The translations under genes were made by a program, and so were the position numbers. From Adiantum capillus-veneris (lineage: Eukaryota > Streptophyta > Polypodiopsida > Polypodiales > Pteridaceae): a DNA stretch of 64,000 nucleotides. The notes under the pieces were generated by a model that worked only from the letters and a program-made list of their open reading frames with translations, searched no databases and was not told the origin of the DNA. The DNA lies in NCBI GenBank assembly GCA_014529385.2, contig CM043962.1, forward strand, positions 130,088,574 through 130,152,573, in the 5' to 3' direction. Within the stretch, counting starts at the first letter, position 1; each line of letters opens with the position of its first letter. This document shows, one piece after another, positions 11,337 to 21,945 of this stretch.

Positions 11337-11486
11337 CACGTTTTTGGGGAAAACTCAATAAGTGAGTTTGGGGTTTCCCCACTTTTATTATAAGTGACTT
11401 TAAAAAAAATGTGTCCAGGTTCAATGTGAACCCAAACAAAGTATAAAAATGTACAATACGGGGTAATTTAGGCCTTTAACCCAATA
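11146..11486 (-). repeat. Copia 5' LTR
   Basis: It matches 3726-4063, with a GA tract at 11257-11334 in the same position as in the other LTR. It ends TTTCA next to the PBS. The first bases on the minus strand read TATTGGG where the other LTR has TGTTGGG, so the canonical TG is mutated. Confidence 0.9.
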
Positions 11487-11493
11487 GAGATAT

Positions 11494-12010
11494 TCCAATA
11501 GTGTCTTATGATGTTGCATGGAACACTTATCCCAAGCACACCAATTTCTGTATGCTTCATCTGTAGGCATAAATTATGTTCCAAATACAGCGTCAAAGGC
11601 TGCCCAAGTCTATGGTATGATGCTCTTCTCCTTCAGAGACATCCACCATTTATATTCCTTGCCTTCTAATGGCAAACTTATTCGCAGTGCCTTGACTACA
11701 TCCGAAGTGTGTTGCAATTGTGAATTACATCCCACTTACTGAGAAATATATTCACTGCATCTTTATTGCGTTCTCTTTCCTCTCCCTTAAAAGTCGGTGG
11801 CTTTGTCTATTTCAACAAATCATCCACCTCTATCATTTTTGAGACTATATTGTGCTCAATTCCGAACTTGGAGAATTCCTCAATGAACTCTCATGTGGGA
11901 TCATTTGTTGCACAAAAGTGTCCTTGGCTCCAAAGTTTGAAGCCATGTAAAGGAATTTCTATCTAGAGTTAGCTCAAATTCTTTGTACTTAGTCTTGAAG
12001 CCAGTGACTT
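11494..12010 (-). pseudogene. Gypsy gag N-terminal part
   Basis: The minus strand encodes LPLEGKEYKWWMSLKEKSI, then TWAAFDAVFGT and WCAWDKCSMQHHKTLLEYL, which look like the core of a retrotransposon gag domain; stops interrupt it. Upstream at about 11800-11950 is EEFSKFGIEHN and a VDDLLK segment. It joins the gag piece at 3341-3720 once the copia element is removed. Confidence 0.7.
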
Positions 12011-12673
12011 GCACAACTCTAAGAACTTTCATGAATGCAACTATGTGATTGTACGGATCTCAAGATCCGTTACACAATCTCTTCACACACACACACACAC
12101 ACACACACAATGTGATGACATGGGTGGTAGAAGAGTGCATCCTGTAATTTTTTACTTGGAAAAGCCCATTTAGGAGTGGGTTTTATGCCACTCTAATGTG
12201 AATCCAGTCTTAGTTTAAACATAATGGTATTGCAAAATTTGGCTTAAATCCTGAAGTACTGTTTGTTAAAAGAAGTCACTGTAGACCTTCTTATAAGATG
12301 TGTGAGATAAAGGCAACTGCCCAATCCCATTGTGGTTTTCTCCGTCTTTGATGATGTCTTCTGTTTGTTTTTTTGGCAAAACTCATAGTTGTGAGTAAAT
12401 TATATTGATCAACCCGAAAAATTACAAGGTCTTGTCATGATGTCTCCTTTTCATATTCTCTTCCAACTACAGTTGGTGATTTTATCACCTTGTTGGTCTG
12501 CCCAAAGGTATATTTTTTTCTAGCTAAAAATAGATATATTTTTTTGGCATTTTTTAGGGCATAGAAAAAACCCATTTTATGTGATGATTAAAATGAATAA
12601 TTGAACTCGGGCATTATTCTCGCTCTCCTCCAGTAATGCACAAGAATTTTTGGACAAATTCTCACAATAATTC
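12011..12673. other. No gene seen; CA microsatellite at 12084-12109
   Basis: This A+T-rich stretch shows no convincing ORF. A (CA)13 microsatellite occupies 12084-12109. It may contain the 5' leader or LTR of the gypsy element, but nothing confirms that. Confidence 0.5.
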
Positions 12674-12950
12674 ACACATTGTGACTTACCTTAACATCAT
12701 GGGCTTCTGCGAGGGAGGCAAGGCATACCTAGCTAGGTACGATTGGGGGTAGGTGACCACCGGCTCGGTGGGTAATTTACACATTGTGACTTACCTTAGC
12801 ATCATGGGCTTCTGCGAGGGAGGCACTGCATACCTAGCTAGGTACGATTGGGGGCAGGGGACCACCAGCTCGGTGGGGGGGCCGGTGGTCCTCTGCCCCC
12901 AATCGTACCTAGCTAGGTATGCGGTGCCTCTCGAGCAGAAGCTCATGATG
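12674..12950. repeat. 105-bp tandem repeat plus 67-bp-arm hairpin
   Basis: Two direct copies begin at 12674 and 12779 (offset 105 bp), sharing ACACATTGTGACTTACCTTA, GGGCTTCTGCGAGGGAGGCA and CCTAGCTAGGTACGATTGGG. The second copy then pairs with an inverted copy: arms 12800-12866 and 12884-12950 with a 17-bp G-rich loop and only a few mismatches. The core CCTAGCTAGG is itself a palindrome. ORFs called on both strands here are products of the symmetry. No element family is recognised. Confidence 0.8.
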
Positions 12951-13927
12951 TTATGCATTGTATGGAAAACACAAACAAAGACTCCGTTTTCCAACATGAT
13001 AAAATTTCTAAATCTTCTTGTGTATAGGTGTCGGAGCTGGAGCCAGATCTAAAGCCAAAGTGCAGCGAAAAACACTGCCTACGAGTGACCAAATTTGCAT
13101 ATGACTTAAAGCTCATGAGCTTGCTTGGCTTCTGGGTAGATGGTAGACGTGGAATTTGGTTGGGGCAAGGTGAACGAGAGCAAGGGCTTTGGGAAAGAAA
13201 GGAGATGTTGTGGAATTTCCCCAAGGAGTCCTCCATGCTCATACGCTCCATCTTTGTAATTATGGTATTTGGGGCTATTTTGCTTATGAGAAGGGTAGCA
13301 AAAATTTTGTATCCATTTTGAAGGTCGAAATGCCAAACATCCCATCCCATGGGATGGGTACTCTTAATTTTCTAAATCTAAATTTAAATACCACTCCCTT
13401 TGTCTCCTTCAGTATACTAAATTTGAAGTTTATTTATTCATCCCAATTGTTCATCTAAAGTCTGTTGTCATCTGGTCACTTGAATTATATTTGAAGTCTA
13501 TTCATTCATCTCAATTGTTCATCTAAAGTCTGTTGTCATCCGATGAAATCTATTATCTATTCATCTAAAGTGTGAGCTTAGCTCAATCCGGCCTCTATTG
13601 GTCACCAAGGGTCGCACAAATTACGGGGAATGGTCACTGACAGACCACTCACTACTCCATATTGGTCTTGGTACTCTAGAATGAGTACAAAAATGTTTTT
13701 ATGTTGTCCATGTTGGCCTTGGTCCCCAAAGGCATAATGAGAACACATAATGTTAACCTATTCTAGAAAAATACATTTTTTCTAACCGTAAAACTAAGGG
13801 AAAACTTGAAATTTTCTCCATTTTTAGGTCAATTTTTGAATCTTTTGCCAACAATTGCACTCGAACTTATGTAAATTTCTCGATTTTCTTAAAGGCAAGC
13901 TCAAAATTCAACTGGGATTTTATAATT

Positions 13928-15060
13928 TTAGCGGGTTAAAATGCATTGACCCCGATTGTTTTCTAACACTGATGTTGACATTGGCCTTGGAACCTTAAAG
14001 TATACTACAACATTTCTTGAATAACCGATGGGGACCCCTTGACTTGTCCTTGACCTTCTTGCTAGGAAAAAGGGATCTATCTGTCTTTTTGCTTGTTTGC
14101 TTTGCAGAATGGTTCTATTGAATGGTTCTACAACCATCACAATCTGTATCAATTGGAACATGTCAAATTTTATGAATCCTTTGTGTAACCTCGGATCTAG
14201 ATGTGAAGAAGAGGATCCAAATATTATTTTGAGGGAAAATCTGACCAACAAATCTGAACCACCCCCTTTCGTGCAACATTCCAAACTAAAATCCAATTCT
14301 TGAGTAAACGTGCAACATGCTTGCAGTCTCTCCAGAAATCGTAGACTTACTCGTTACTTTTTTTGTCCCACTTGCGTCAAAGTCCAGGGGAGGGGCGCAG
14401 GCCCACCCATCCACTCATCTACACACCATTTTGAACCAGAATATTTGTGTCCACCGTTAGATGCTCGCCATGTCAGCACGTGGAAAATTGGAACCAGCCA
14501 GCCAATCATTGGCTTCGTAATTTCAACGCCTCAGCAATTGAGCGCAGTTCAGCCTGTGTGTCGCCTCGCCCTCTGTGTTGTCTGCGCAGCAGTTGGCCCC
14601 CTCACCTTGGCCTTTGACGATCGGGAATGCTCTGTTGCTAACCATTCCCTATTGTAAAGGCTCCCTCATGGCTCCCGGCTCCCCGCCGGTCGCCAAATAG
14701 GGAATGGTCAGGAGAGCGGACCATTCCCTACACCTTCATCCTTTTCCAAAGGCAACTCACGCCATAGGCTATCTATACACCACCTTGATTGGTCCATTAA
14801 ATCAGATCTTCCCACAATATTGATAACGATTCCCATACACAACTACCCTCCAAATGTAGGAATTCTCCTTTGAGGCTTTGACTGCACAGCTAAATTGGGT
14901 TTCTTGTGACCACCCGATAAGTGTACTTTCCTTCTCGCACCAGTCAAATCCAACAATGGTGTGGTAGGATCTTGAATGAGGAGTCTTTTTTGCTCAACTA
15001 AAACTCTTGTGAACCATCTGGCAACACTCTCATGCAGACACAACGAAGCACCATATAGGA
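13928..15060 (-). pseudogene. R-family conserved frame, copy R1 (unknown function)
   Basis: Reading the minus strand, CLHESVARWFTRVLVEQK, LDLTGARRKVHLSGGHKKPN and KPQRRIPTFGG come first (15043-14843). After an insertion at 14384-14735 come SLECCTKGGG, LVRFSLKIIFGSSSSHLDPR and HKGFIKFDMFQLIQIVMVVE (14296-13928). The same peptide is read in R2 and R3 (203 codons in R3). I do not recognise the family. In R1 there is a stop after TFGG, the insertion, and a frameshift near the C terminus. It could be a transposase relic, a captured host exon set, or a frame that is open by chance. Confidence 0.5.
14384..14735. mobile_element. About 350-bp insertion in R1
   Basis: R2 and R3 read continuously from the CCCACTTG position to CTTCATCC, whereas R1 has about 350 bp between them. 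The insert is more G+C-rich and contains an inverted pair CCATTCCCTATT ... AATAGGGAATGG (about 14641-14710). No target duplication is clear and the family is unknown. Confidence 0.6.
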
Positions 15061-15660
15061 GACAACTCTACCTTCTGAATCCACAAACCGAAAGGCTACT
15101 CTTCAACTCTTGAACGTAAGAAATGGGACATCGAGATGGATGACAAAGGACCCTATGTCATTTTCTCTCTATACCACTTCTTCGTACGATTTGATAGCAC
15201 ATTTGAATCCTTTGTTCAATTGATTAAAGGAAGGACAACTATTTTTGCTACTACTAACTTGAACTTCAATTCTTATTAGGGCTTTTAATCCAGATAAGGC
15301 CACATGTTGGTCATAGAACTCGCAAAGGAGACATTTCCAATTGAATGCATGTCAATGTCAATCTTTAGGGTTTTTAAAACAAGTACACTTATGATATTAC
15401 ATGTTTCAAGGTTGTGTCAGATCTTTCATGTATCCGTTAAGGACTTCTTTGTCAAAGTCTTCATAAAAGTCCACGCGTGTTTGGATTTCAAATCAGCAAA
15501 GAGCGTACTTCTCCTGCCATAATGAAATTTTAGTTTCATAATCATCAAAATCTACAAACTCAACTACCATAATAAATTTTTAACTTTATGACTAGGAAAA
15601 TCTGAATGCTGATAAGGTAAGATTAAGCTGAGATAAGATTTTAAATGAGGTTTGTATACC

Positions 15661-15873
15661 TTAAGTTCTTGATAGTATTTTGACAAGTTGCAGACAACAT
15701 CCTTTGTAAATATTGTAATGTTCTAGGGTAAATCCATCTTCAAGAAACCTTCCCACAAAGATGAGACATTGATTGTGTTGAAGGATGTTCTCTTTGACCG
15801 GTGTCTTTTGCTTTACCACATCAATGATATCTAGAAAATGCACTTTTAGCTTAATGACCTTGTCCATTGGCAT
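15661..15873 (-). pseudogene. Ubiquitin-derived fragment, left arm
   Basis: The 70-codon frame aligns without gaps to ubiquitin from Lys11 to the C terminus over 66 positions, with about 32 identities by hand count. Diagnostic stretches are CLIFVGRFLEDGFTLEHYNI (ubiquitin RLIFAGKQLEDGRTLxDYNI) and LQLV. The C-terminal RGG needed for conjugation is replaced by SRT, and the first ten residues (MQIFVKTLTG) are absent or in a separate segment; a TFMKTLTKKSLTDT-like stretch follows about 200 bp further on. It therefore cannot act as ubiquitin. The open frame persists despite divergence. It is read here as a captured host fragment. Confidence 0.75.
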
Positions 15874-16148
15874 TCTGATAAAAAATTAATGCTACTTTGT
15901 GAAACAAATTAATTACACTCTTATCAAAAAAGAAATCTTGAAATGTTGTTTATTGGCAAAGAACCGATCCTTTCATACAAGGACAAAGCATGTGGATGTG
16001 TAGCATCATTTCTTTTGTTATGTGTTGGAGGACAAGAAGATACAACTTATTAGTGTAAACAACATTTTTGGATTGCTCTTTTGATAAGAGTGTAATCAAT
16101 TTTTGCAGGGAGAAGCATACAATTTTTTCTAGGTTGTCAATAAGCAAG

Positions 16149-16343
16149 GTCACTAGAGTGAAAGTGTATGTTCTAAATACCATTGATGAGGTAAAGAAAA
16201 AGGTATAGTTCAAAAAGAATATCTTCCAACACAACTAATGTATCATCTTTGTGGGAAGAGTGCTTGAGGATTGCTTTACTCTAGCGCATATAATATTTAC
16301 AAAGGGTGTTGTCTTGAGCTTGCCCAAATACTATCAAGAACTT
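16149..16343 (+). pseudogene. Ubiquitin-derived fragment, right arm
   Basis: This is the inverted partner of 15661-15873. Plus-strand reading gives VTRVKVYVLNTIDEVKKKV, then a stop, FKKN, another stop, and IIFVGRVLEDCFTLAH. A +1 shift gives HNIYKGCCLELAQIL. It is the same ubiquitin segment (from about residue 11 to the end), with nonsense and frameshift lesions. Its co-occurrence with the left copy shows that the fragment was present before or during formation of the inverted repeat. Confidence 0.72.
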
Positions 16344-16610
16344 AAGGTACATATAATTTATCTAAATTGTATGTTAGCTTAATCTTATCTTATCAGCATG
16401 TTGATTGTCTTGGTCATAAAACTAAAACTTTATTATGGTGGTCAACCTTTTAGGTTTCGATCATCATGGGATTGAAATTTCATTATGATGAAAAAACACG
16501 CTTTTCATTGGTATAATTTTTACACAGATGCACTTTTATGAAGACTTTGTTAAAGAAATCCTTAATGGATACTTGAAAGATCTAACACAACCTTGGAACA
16601 TGTAATAAGA

Positions 16611-17052
16611 TAAGCATTAGGAGAAACTTGGACTCAATTTTGGGCCCTGTAAGAAACGCCAACTCAGCATAGAGAGAGGTAATTATGAAAAATGCAAAAG
16701 TTTGTTTTTGGAATTCTATTTCTCATAGTACATACGTAAAAGTTTGCTCAATCACTTAAATGCATGCTGGTACAAAATGCTTTTCGAGAGCCCAACTTAA
16801 GTGTACACAACATTCCACGTGTGTGAATCTTAATGAGTGATGTGATGTGCGATGAGAGAAAACACATAAGAGTTGTTTTCAAAATACAAAAATAATGCCG
16901 CGGAATAGAGGCACAAGTATCAATCACCTTTTTATGAAGTACTCGCAATTTAAATTCGAACAGATTATACTTGATAGTGATTGATAGGTACTATTTAAGA
17001 CAATGAAGGAGTCAGAACCAAGCGAATAGAGGCGCTTGAGGGGTCTCTGGGA
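16611..17052. other. No gene seen
   Basis: This A+T-rich non-coding stretch has no recognisable domain. Near 17010-17035 is a GTCAGAACCAAGCGAATAGAGG segment related to the termini of the adjacent MITE, suggesting a broken extra end. Confidence 0.4.
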
Positions 17053-17245
17053 CCTCTATTTTCTTGGTTCTGACCTTATGAGGCCCTATGATTAAGATAT
17101 AGCACTTTTTAAGCCCACGGATCCATCCGAAATTTCCAAAAACCATAGGATAGCTCTTTAAAACACTGAAATCTGACGTCTCTAGCTCAAGATATAGCAT
17201 TTTTAAGCATAGGGCCTCATGAGGTCAGTACCAAGCAAATAGAGG
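17053..17245. mobile_element. MITE-like hairpin, 193 bp
   Basis: The left end CCTCTATTTTCTTGGTTCTG with the following ACCTTATGAGGCCCTATG pairs with the inverted right end at 17208-17245, giving TIRs of about 38 bp with few mismatches. The short interior contains AAGATATAGCA repeated on both sides. An additional copy of the end motif lies just upstream (about 17011), possibly from nested insertion. No coding capacity. Confidence 0.7.
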
Positions 17246-17367
17246 CCCTCATACAAAGTAGTGTTAGTTCTTGCATGTATCTTTGTAACTATTGACTCAC
17301 AAGTTTGAGGGAAGACTCTTTTGGGATGCCATGATTTTGAAACACAAAAACTTCCTCTCATTTTCCC

Positions 17368-17529
17368 CTCCCCCCCCCCAAATATGATATTCCCTCCCTT
17401 ACTTTTAAGCTTGGGAGATAAATTATTGAGGGCCTACCCCAAACTTATACGGTTATGTAACTTGTAAAAAAAAACCCCTCCCCTACACTTACGTGGTGCG
17501 GTAAGTTTTCAATGGTGAATCCCTTGGGT
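17368..17529. repeat. Short interspersed repeat, copy B
   Basis: Matches 10301-10463 over about 160 bp in the same orientation, from the C-run to GGTGAATCCC. It shows that the inserted segment in copia gag is a dispersed repeat. Confidence 0.7.
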
Positions 17530-17900
17530 TACCTATATACATCTCAAAAAATACTTATGTTAAGATACTATACACATCTTAAGAAATAGTTAAGTGAATT
17601 TATGTTGCATGTGACTATCTTTGTATTGTGGCTTTAAATTCAGAATGAATTGAAGGGTAGAAAAGCTCGAGGAGTAGAGATCCTATAGGAGTTTGATCTG
17701 TAAATATGTTACCAGAGAGGTAGACATAACATAGTGTCGGATTAACTTATTTGCATGCCACAAAGTAATGAATTAAGCTTCACAATCTTCAAGAGTGAGT
17801 TCTTGGAGTCACTAGTGGCTTATGTGACCATGATCCATCCTTTACATAGATCTTGCTCATTGTACACGATTGCACTACTTCACAGATGCAACCATCTCCC
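17530..17900. other. No gene seen
   Basis: No domain, terminal repeat or long ORF is recognised here. It ends where similarity to the gag-only element LTR begins. Confidence 0.4.
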
Positions 17901-18604
17901 TTGTCATAAATTGTTGATGTGTCAAGCCACTAATGAGTCTAACTCTAGCTGACTTGCAAATCTTGGATGAGGGGCCTAAAACTTAAGAGAAGAAGCAATA
18001 GAAGAAAAAGAAGAAGTTTCACCAAGTTGTGAAGTCTTATCGAGTGGCCTATTTTTAAAGACCAATTCCCACCAACTTATGGGACCCCGTTTGATGGAGC
18101 CCTAGTGACACAAGGCATTTAAATAAAGTAGGACCAACCCACACACACACTATCTCTTATGTAAAACTTGATGACATGAGAGTTGTACGGATTCCCACAA
18201 ATTGCATTGAAACATGCTATTGTTGCATGTGTATGGAAGTCCCTGTTTTACCCTAACATATTTAAGAAGGCCAAATGCTATTACAGTTAGTGCTTTTCAT
18301 GTACTGTTCTTTAGAGAGACCAATGGCCTTTATAAACATCGGTTGGGATCTTCCTTTGGCATTCAATCGGGAGGGTGAAGCAAAGCAGAGTGCCAGAGTC
18401 CTGTAGAGTTGTACTGAGTTCAAGTTATACAAAGAAATACTGAAAGGGAACCATGGTTTAGGGCCAATTCTCTCTTGGGGTGGAACTCCACTACTCTCTG
18501 TCTTGTGTGTCGTGCACTCTCTCTCAGTTGAGTTGTTTTGAAGTGTTTAAAGTTGTCTCATCTACTCTTTTCCATTGGCACGTGGGTGCCCTCCCGTTAT
18601 GTAA
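17901..18604 (+). repeat. LTR relic related to the gag-only element
   Basis: It aligns with the LTR at 39243-40033: an early ATTGTTGATGTGTCAAGCC corresponds to ACTGCTGACGTGTCGAAGCC, then GGGGCCTAAA, GAAGAAG.AATAGAAG, ATACAAAGAAATACTGAAAGG and CATTGGCACGTGG. It is strongly diverged and lacks the telo-box block. TGGTATCAGAGC (18606-18617), the tRNA-iMet primer binding site, follows directly. No second LTR is found, so the element is truncated. Confidence 0.75.
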
Positions 18605-18605
18605 T

Positions 18606-18617
18606 GGTATCAGAGCT
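18606..18617 (+). other. Primer binding site, tRNA-iMet
   Basis: TGGTATCAGAGC is the exact complement of the 3' end of plant initiator Met tRNA and lies at the end of the LTR relic. Confidence 0.85.
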
Positions 18618-18719
18618 CTAGTTGTGTGCATTTTTAAAAGAATGCCATTCCTTCTTGGAATAGACAGAGCACTATGCGTTCATGGATTTTCCATAATACT
18701 TGCAGTTTTTGTTTGAAAA

Positions 18720-19850
18720 GCTTTGCAACATTTTGTCACAATGTCCGCAACAAAATCTCTAGATGCTGCACAGTTTCCTTCTACCCCCTTTCATGTCCTT
18801 GGTAGTACCTCCTCCTCCAGCACCAAAATGTGTGAGAGCTTCTATCTAACAATCTTCCCATGCATCTGTTTTGATCAAGGGTCTTTAAATATATGGTGCA
18901 ACCATCTGACCTTGATCCAATGCAACCGCCTTTGCCACTAATGTTGCCACCACCATTGCCACCATAGTACAATAGTTGGATCCCGTATGGATACCCTTAC
19001 TACCCGTACTCAAGGTATGTAACTACCCAACTAAAGGGATTTCAAAGATGGTGGCACAACAATCAAAATTTTCACCTTTTTTTGGGGTGAAATATGGAAG
19101 AAAGCATTGCAGTTCCTATAGCAATTTGACAATATCTATGCTTGGAAACTTTACAAAAGAATCCAAGATTTCTCGAGGAGCGGGATTTCTTAAAGATAAT
19201 GCTATGCCTTGATGGAGTTCAAAAGCGACACAACTATATTCTCCAAGGAATTGAAGACAATATTTTTCCATAATTATATGACTTCTCTGTTTGAAGTTTA
19301 GATCTTGTCAAAATGGGGCAACTTGAAAATGCTTGCCACAGAGACCATGGACGATTATAACCAAAGGTTTCTCGACGTCTACCTTTTAATGTCCTTCTTT
19401 AAGTTCATTCTTCTCTATGGGAGATACACCGTTGGACTACAATCACTATTGCAGGAATATTGTATGTCCAAGTAAGTCTCAACCATGCAAGAGCTTATGG
19501 ACCATACTGTGGCTGGCTACAAACTAATGGATGGAAAGCTGGATTCTACCGTAGAAGAAACTTTGTCCACTGACCATAACTCCCATCAACAACGAAAAAA
19601 TCCTCAGGACTCTTGTGAAACCAAGTCTCAAAGGCCTTGTCTCTGACACAACATCAATGAGAAACCCTCTTACAAGAAGGCCGATACTACAAATGTTTTC
19701 AAATAGGGCATACGTCCAATACATGTCCTCAGTGAGCCTCGACCTCTCTAGAGACACCTTCCACTCCTGCCTGTAGAAAACGATCCCCGGGGCCACCTTC
19801 AAGAGCTAGACCCGCTACTAATATTTATGGCATAAACCTTGAGAGTAAAA
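18720..19850 (+). pseudogene. Broken gag of a gag-only LTR element
   Basis: Sequence and translated pieces match the gag at 40437-41978: a proline-rich start (CTTTGCCACTAATGTTGCCACCACC region), then SKISRGAGFLKDNAMP, and a region matching MDDYNQRFLDVYL. Many stops and small deletions interrupt it, and similarity ends near 19850, in the region corresponding to the protease-like segment. It is an older, truncated relative of the element at 39243-43673. Confidence 0.72.
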
Positions 19851-20830
19851 ATGAATTTTGTAGTTGTCTTTTAACTTCCTCTAGGTTTGCCTAGAGTTCA
19901 AAATTTTCTTTTAGAAACCGCATAGCTTAAGATTGTTGTCTTTTGTTGTGTAGAGGTAGCTTGGAAGTAATCGTACTTGCTGAGTGCCTTCAGGATTGTA
20001 GGATTGTAGAAGTAGATTAGGATTTTGAGAATGATTGGTAGACAAGACAAGTCTTAAAATTAGTGCTCAGAAAAACATAAAACACAAGAAAATGAGTGTT
20101 TGTGGACACTTTCCACAACCCCATTGCATGAGAATCTAGGAGTAGGGTAATTAGGATCCGAGGTGGATTTCAAAACATTGCTCTCTCTGAAAGAATAAAG
20201 TGTGAGTTGCTATTGGAAGTTGCAGAATTTCAAGTCTACGGCTAGAAATAGCTCAAAAAGACTCGAAACCACTCAATCCGACTGGAGAGTAAGCATATGA
20301 GTTGTCTGAACCAGTTGGTAAGCTCAAAGACACTCCGATGTAAAAATTTCAAGAGTTGGCCAAAACTCAATTTATTTACTTTTTCTTGACATTTTAGGCC
20401 AAATTAAGTTTTTACTTGATTCATAGGCTTAAAATAGCTCATATAAAGGCTATTTTTAAAAAAATTTCAAAAAAGTGTTCATTTCAAGCTTGAAATTAAT
20501 ACTCACGATTATTAACCTTTTGCTCTAAATTGACCAAGGTTCATACCATTGACTCATTGCATGTGTAAAAACAACTTTTCAAAACGCCCAAGTGATTTGG
20601 ATCACCAATCTGACAAAAAACTGGGTTAAAACTAAAGTTTGTACTGACTTTTTGAATCTTGAGTGTAAATTGGAGAAAAATTTGTCCAAACTTGTTGAAA
20701 ATTGATTCACGGGCTTATATTGATGTTATAAACATGTGTACATGCTCAGTCCAACAAGATACAAAAATTTGTCAGTTGTAAATAATCACGATTATTAACA
20801 TCTGTCCCATTTTTCAGCTTTTTGACCAAG
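19851..20830. other. No gene seen
   Basis: This A+T-rich non-coding sequence has no recognisable repeat termini. It ends at the solo LTR of family H. Confidence 0.5.
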
Positions 20831-21794
20831 TGTTGACCGTTGGGTCAACAACACAACATAACTCAAGTTTCGTACCAAAGTCTTATCTTTTGCGAGTTAT
20901 GAAATGCTGCTGATTATGGCTATAAACGTCATTTGTAATAAGTAGTTATTCTAGTTTCAGAAGCCGGGGTGCAATGGCACTTCCAGATTGTAAATACAAA
21001 GCCATTTGACCCTTTCAACCCCAATTTTGGTTAAACCTAAGGTAGCCTTAGTATATAAGGTACCTAGGTCATTTTGTAAAAGGGGACTTTTAATCATAAT
21101 CAAAATTTAGCGCTGCCGTCTACTGTGTGTGAGAGAGAAAGAGAGTGAGTGTGAGATTCATCCTCTTGCTACGCCCTGCTCGCTCAACACATTGGAGATC
21201 CGACTGCACCATTGCTGTAGGCTCGAGGAGAGCTACGCAACAACGCCAATCATTCCACGCGAGACGAAGCACACACGCCGACGCATCTACGAGCTATTTG
21301 TGGCCGTAAGTGTATCAAACGATGTCTGTTTTCTGCGTGCTAGTAGTCTATAGAATCGTGGCCACATAAGCTACGCATAGGTACGTACTCATAAATTTCA
21401 GTTGTGAGCACTTTCAAAATTCTGCTCTGTCATCCTACGCGTTTTCCGCAGACGGGTTTAGAGTGAGGGTTTTGAGTGTAGAAGCTTAGGGACAGGTGTA
21501 TCCTAGTGAGGGAATGGTGTTCCTTAAGTTTTGTATGAATCTGACATGATTAGGTGAGTTACCTTCCGTATGTGTGTATGTGGTTAGGTGGTGTAGTTGA
21601 GAGCAGTGAGGTTCTTGATTGTGGTTTAGTTGGCCTTCCAGCGTGTTGTATGTGTAGGATGGTCTCAGCCTGACAAGCTTAAGAGATTTCCTCCGTTTGC
21701 CTATCGTGTCATCTGTGTCCTCGACTGACATTATGTTGATCTAGGTAGTGTTTGCATGCACTTCATGGGTGTGTGAGTCTTTCCCATCCAACAC
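20831..21794 (+). repeat. Solo LTR of family H
   Basis: It begins TGTTGACCGTTGGGTCAAC and ends CATCCAACA, matching 37449-38407 throughout with few changes. A TATA-like TATATAAG lies at about 21053. No PBS or gag follows, and the flanks are CCAAG and CGAAG (4 of 5 identical), consistent with a 5-bp target duplication after LTR-LTR recombination. Confidence 0.85.
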
Positions 21795-21945
21795 GAAGTC
21801 AGCATACTATTAGTTTTACCATGTTATAATAAGCCCACAAATCAAATTTGGTAAGATTTGGATCACGGGATAGAAAATTGTGACCAAATTTACAAAGTTA
21901 GTCTACGGACGGATAATTGATGACCATTTGACCAAAAGTTGTCCA
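21795..21945. other. No gene seen
   Basis: A short spacer between the solo LTR and the start of R2. No feature recognised. Confidence 0.4.

Larger units (their letters stand above)
3726..11486 (-). mobile_element. Ty1/copia retrotransposon inserted in the gypsy gag
   Basis: It is bounded by two similar LTRs (3726-4063 and 11146-11486). Next to the 5' LTR on the minus strand lies a PBS starting TGGTATCA. Domains run gag, CCHC knuckle, protease, GAG-pre-integrase/integrase, RT and RNase H from 10740 down to about 5210, which is the copia order. The gypsy gag reads continuously on the two sides, and GATAT occurs at 3721-3725 and 11489-11493. Two extra bases lie beside the right LTR if it ends at 11486. 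All ORFs are broken, and at least four later insertions sit inside it. Confidence 0.92.
335..12010 (-). mobile_element. Degenerate Ty3/gypsy chromovirus, split by a copia insertion
   Basis: Reading the minus strand from right to left, pieces of gag (11494-12010, then 3341-3720), RT, RNase H, integrase and a chromodomain occur in the usual gypsy order. The gag is cut at 3725/11489 by the Ty1/copia element 3726-11486, and GATAT occurs at both edges. All domains carry stops or frameshifts. Only about 170 bp separate the zinc knuckle from the RT linker, so the aspartic protease is deleted. A purine tract on the minus strand (plus 393-402) follows the chromodomain and may be the polypurine tract. 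The 5' LTR is not recognised. The chromodomain at the integrase end places it among plant chromoviruses. Confidence 0.85.
13020..15410 (-). repeat. R-family repeat copy R1
   Basis: R1 matches in inverted orientation the sequences of R2 (21946-22789, 29736-30622), R2' (33345-33828) and R3 (49293-50257). Relative to the others it has about 205 extra bases at 13193-13398 and a roughly 350-bp insertion at 14384-14735. Its inner part has an open frame shared with R2 and R3. No terminal structure is certain, so I treat R as an unclassified dispersed repeat. Its beginning near 13020 coincides with the loss of similarity to 33345. Confidence 0.8.
15410..16610. repeat. Diverged inverted repeat carrying ubiquitin fragments
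   Basis: The arms are about 15410-15955 and 16060-16610. Pairing segments include TTACACTCTTATCAAAA with TTTTGATAAGAGTGTAA, and TTAATCTTA.CTTATCAGCAT read on both strands. The arms are clearly more diverged than the R2/R2' palindrome, so the inversion is old. Each arm contains the same ubiquitin-derived segment in opposite orientation. The outer end of the left arm abuts R1. The structure resembles a foldback or Pack-MULE-type element, but no target duplication was found. Confidence 0.7.

Noticed and set aside
11077-11439. Long ORFs of repeated Ser-Leu or Arg-Glu at GA/CT tracts (also 32104-32957)
   Set aside because: They are translations of dinucleotide microsatellites and have no independent coding support.
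12753-13052. Mirrored ORFs on both strands at the 12.8-kb hairpin
   Set aside because: The near-identical peptides on opposite strands come from the inverted repeat, not from coding.
13106-13350. ORFs at the start of R1
   Set aside because: They are not conserved in R2 or R2' and include a 205-bp segment absent there; no domain is recognisable.
14310-14657. 115-codon ORF
   Set aside because: It crosses the border of the 350-bp insertion in R1 and has no counterpart in R2 or R3.
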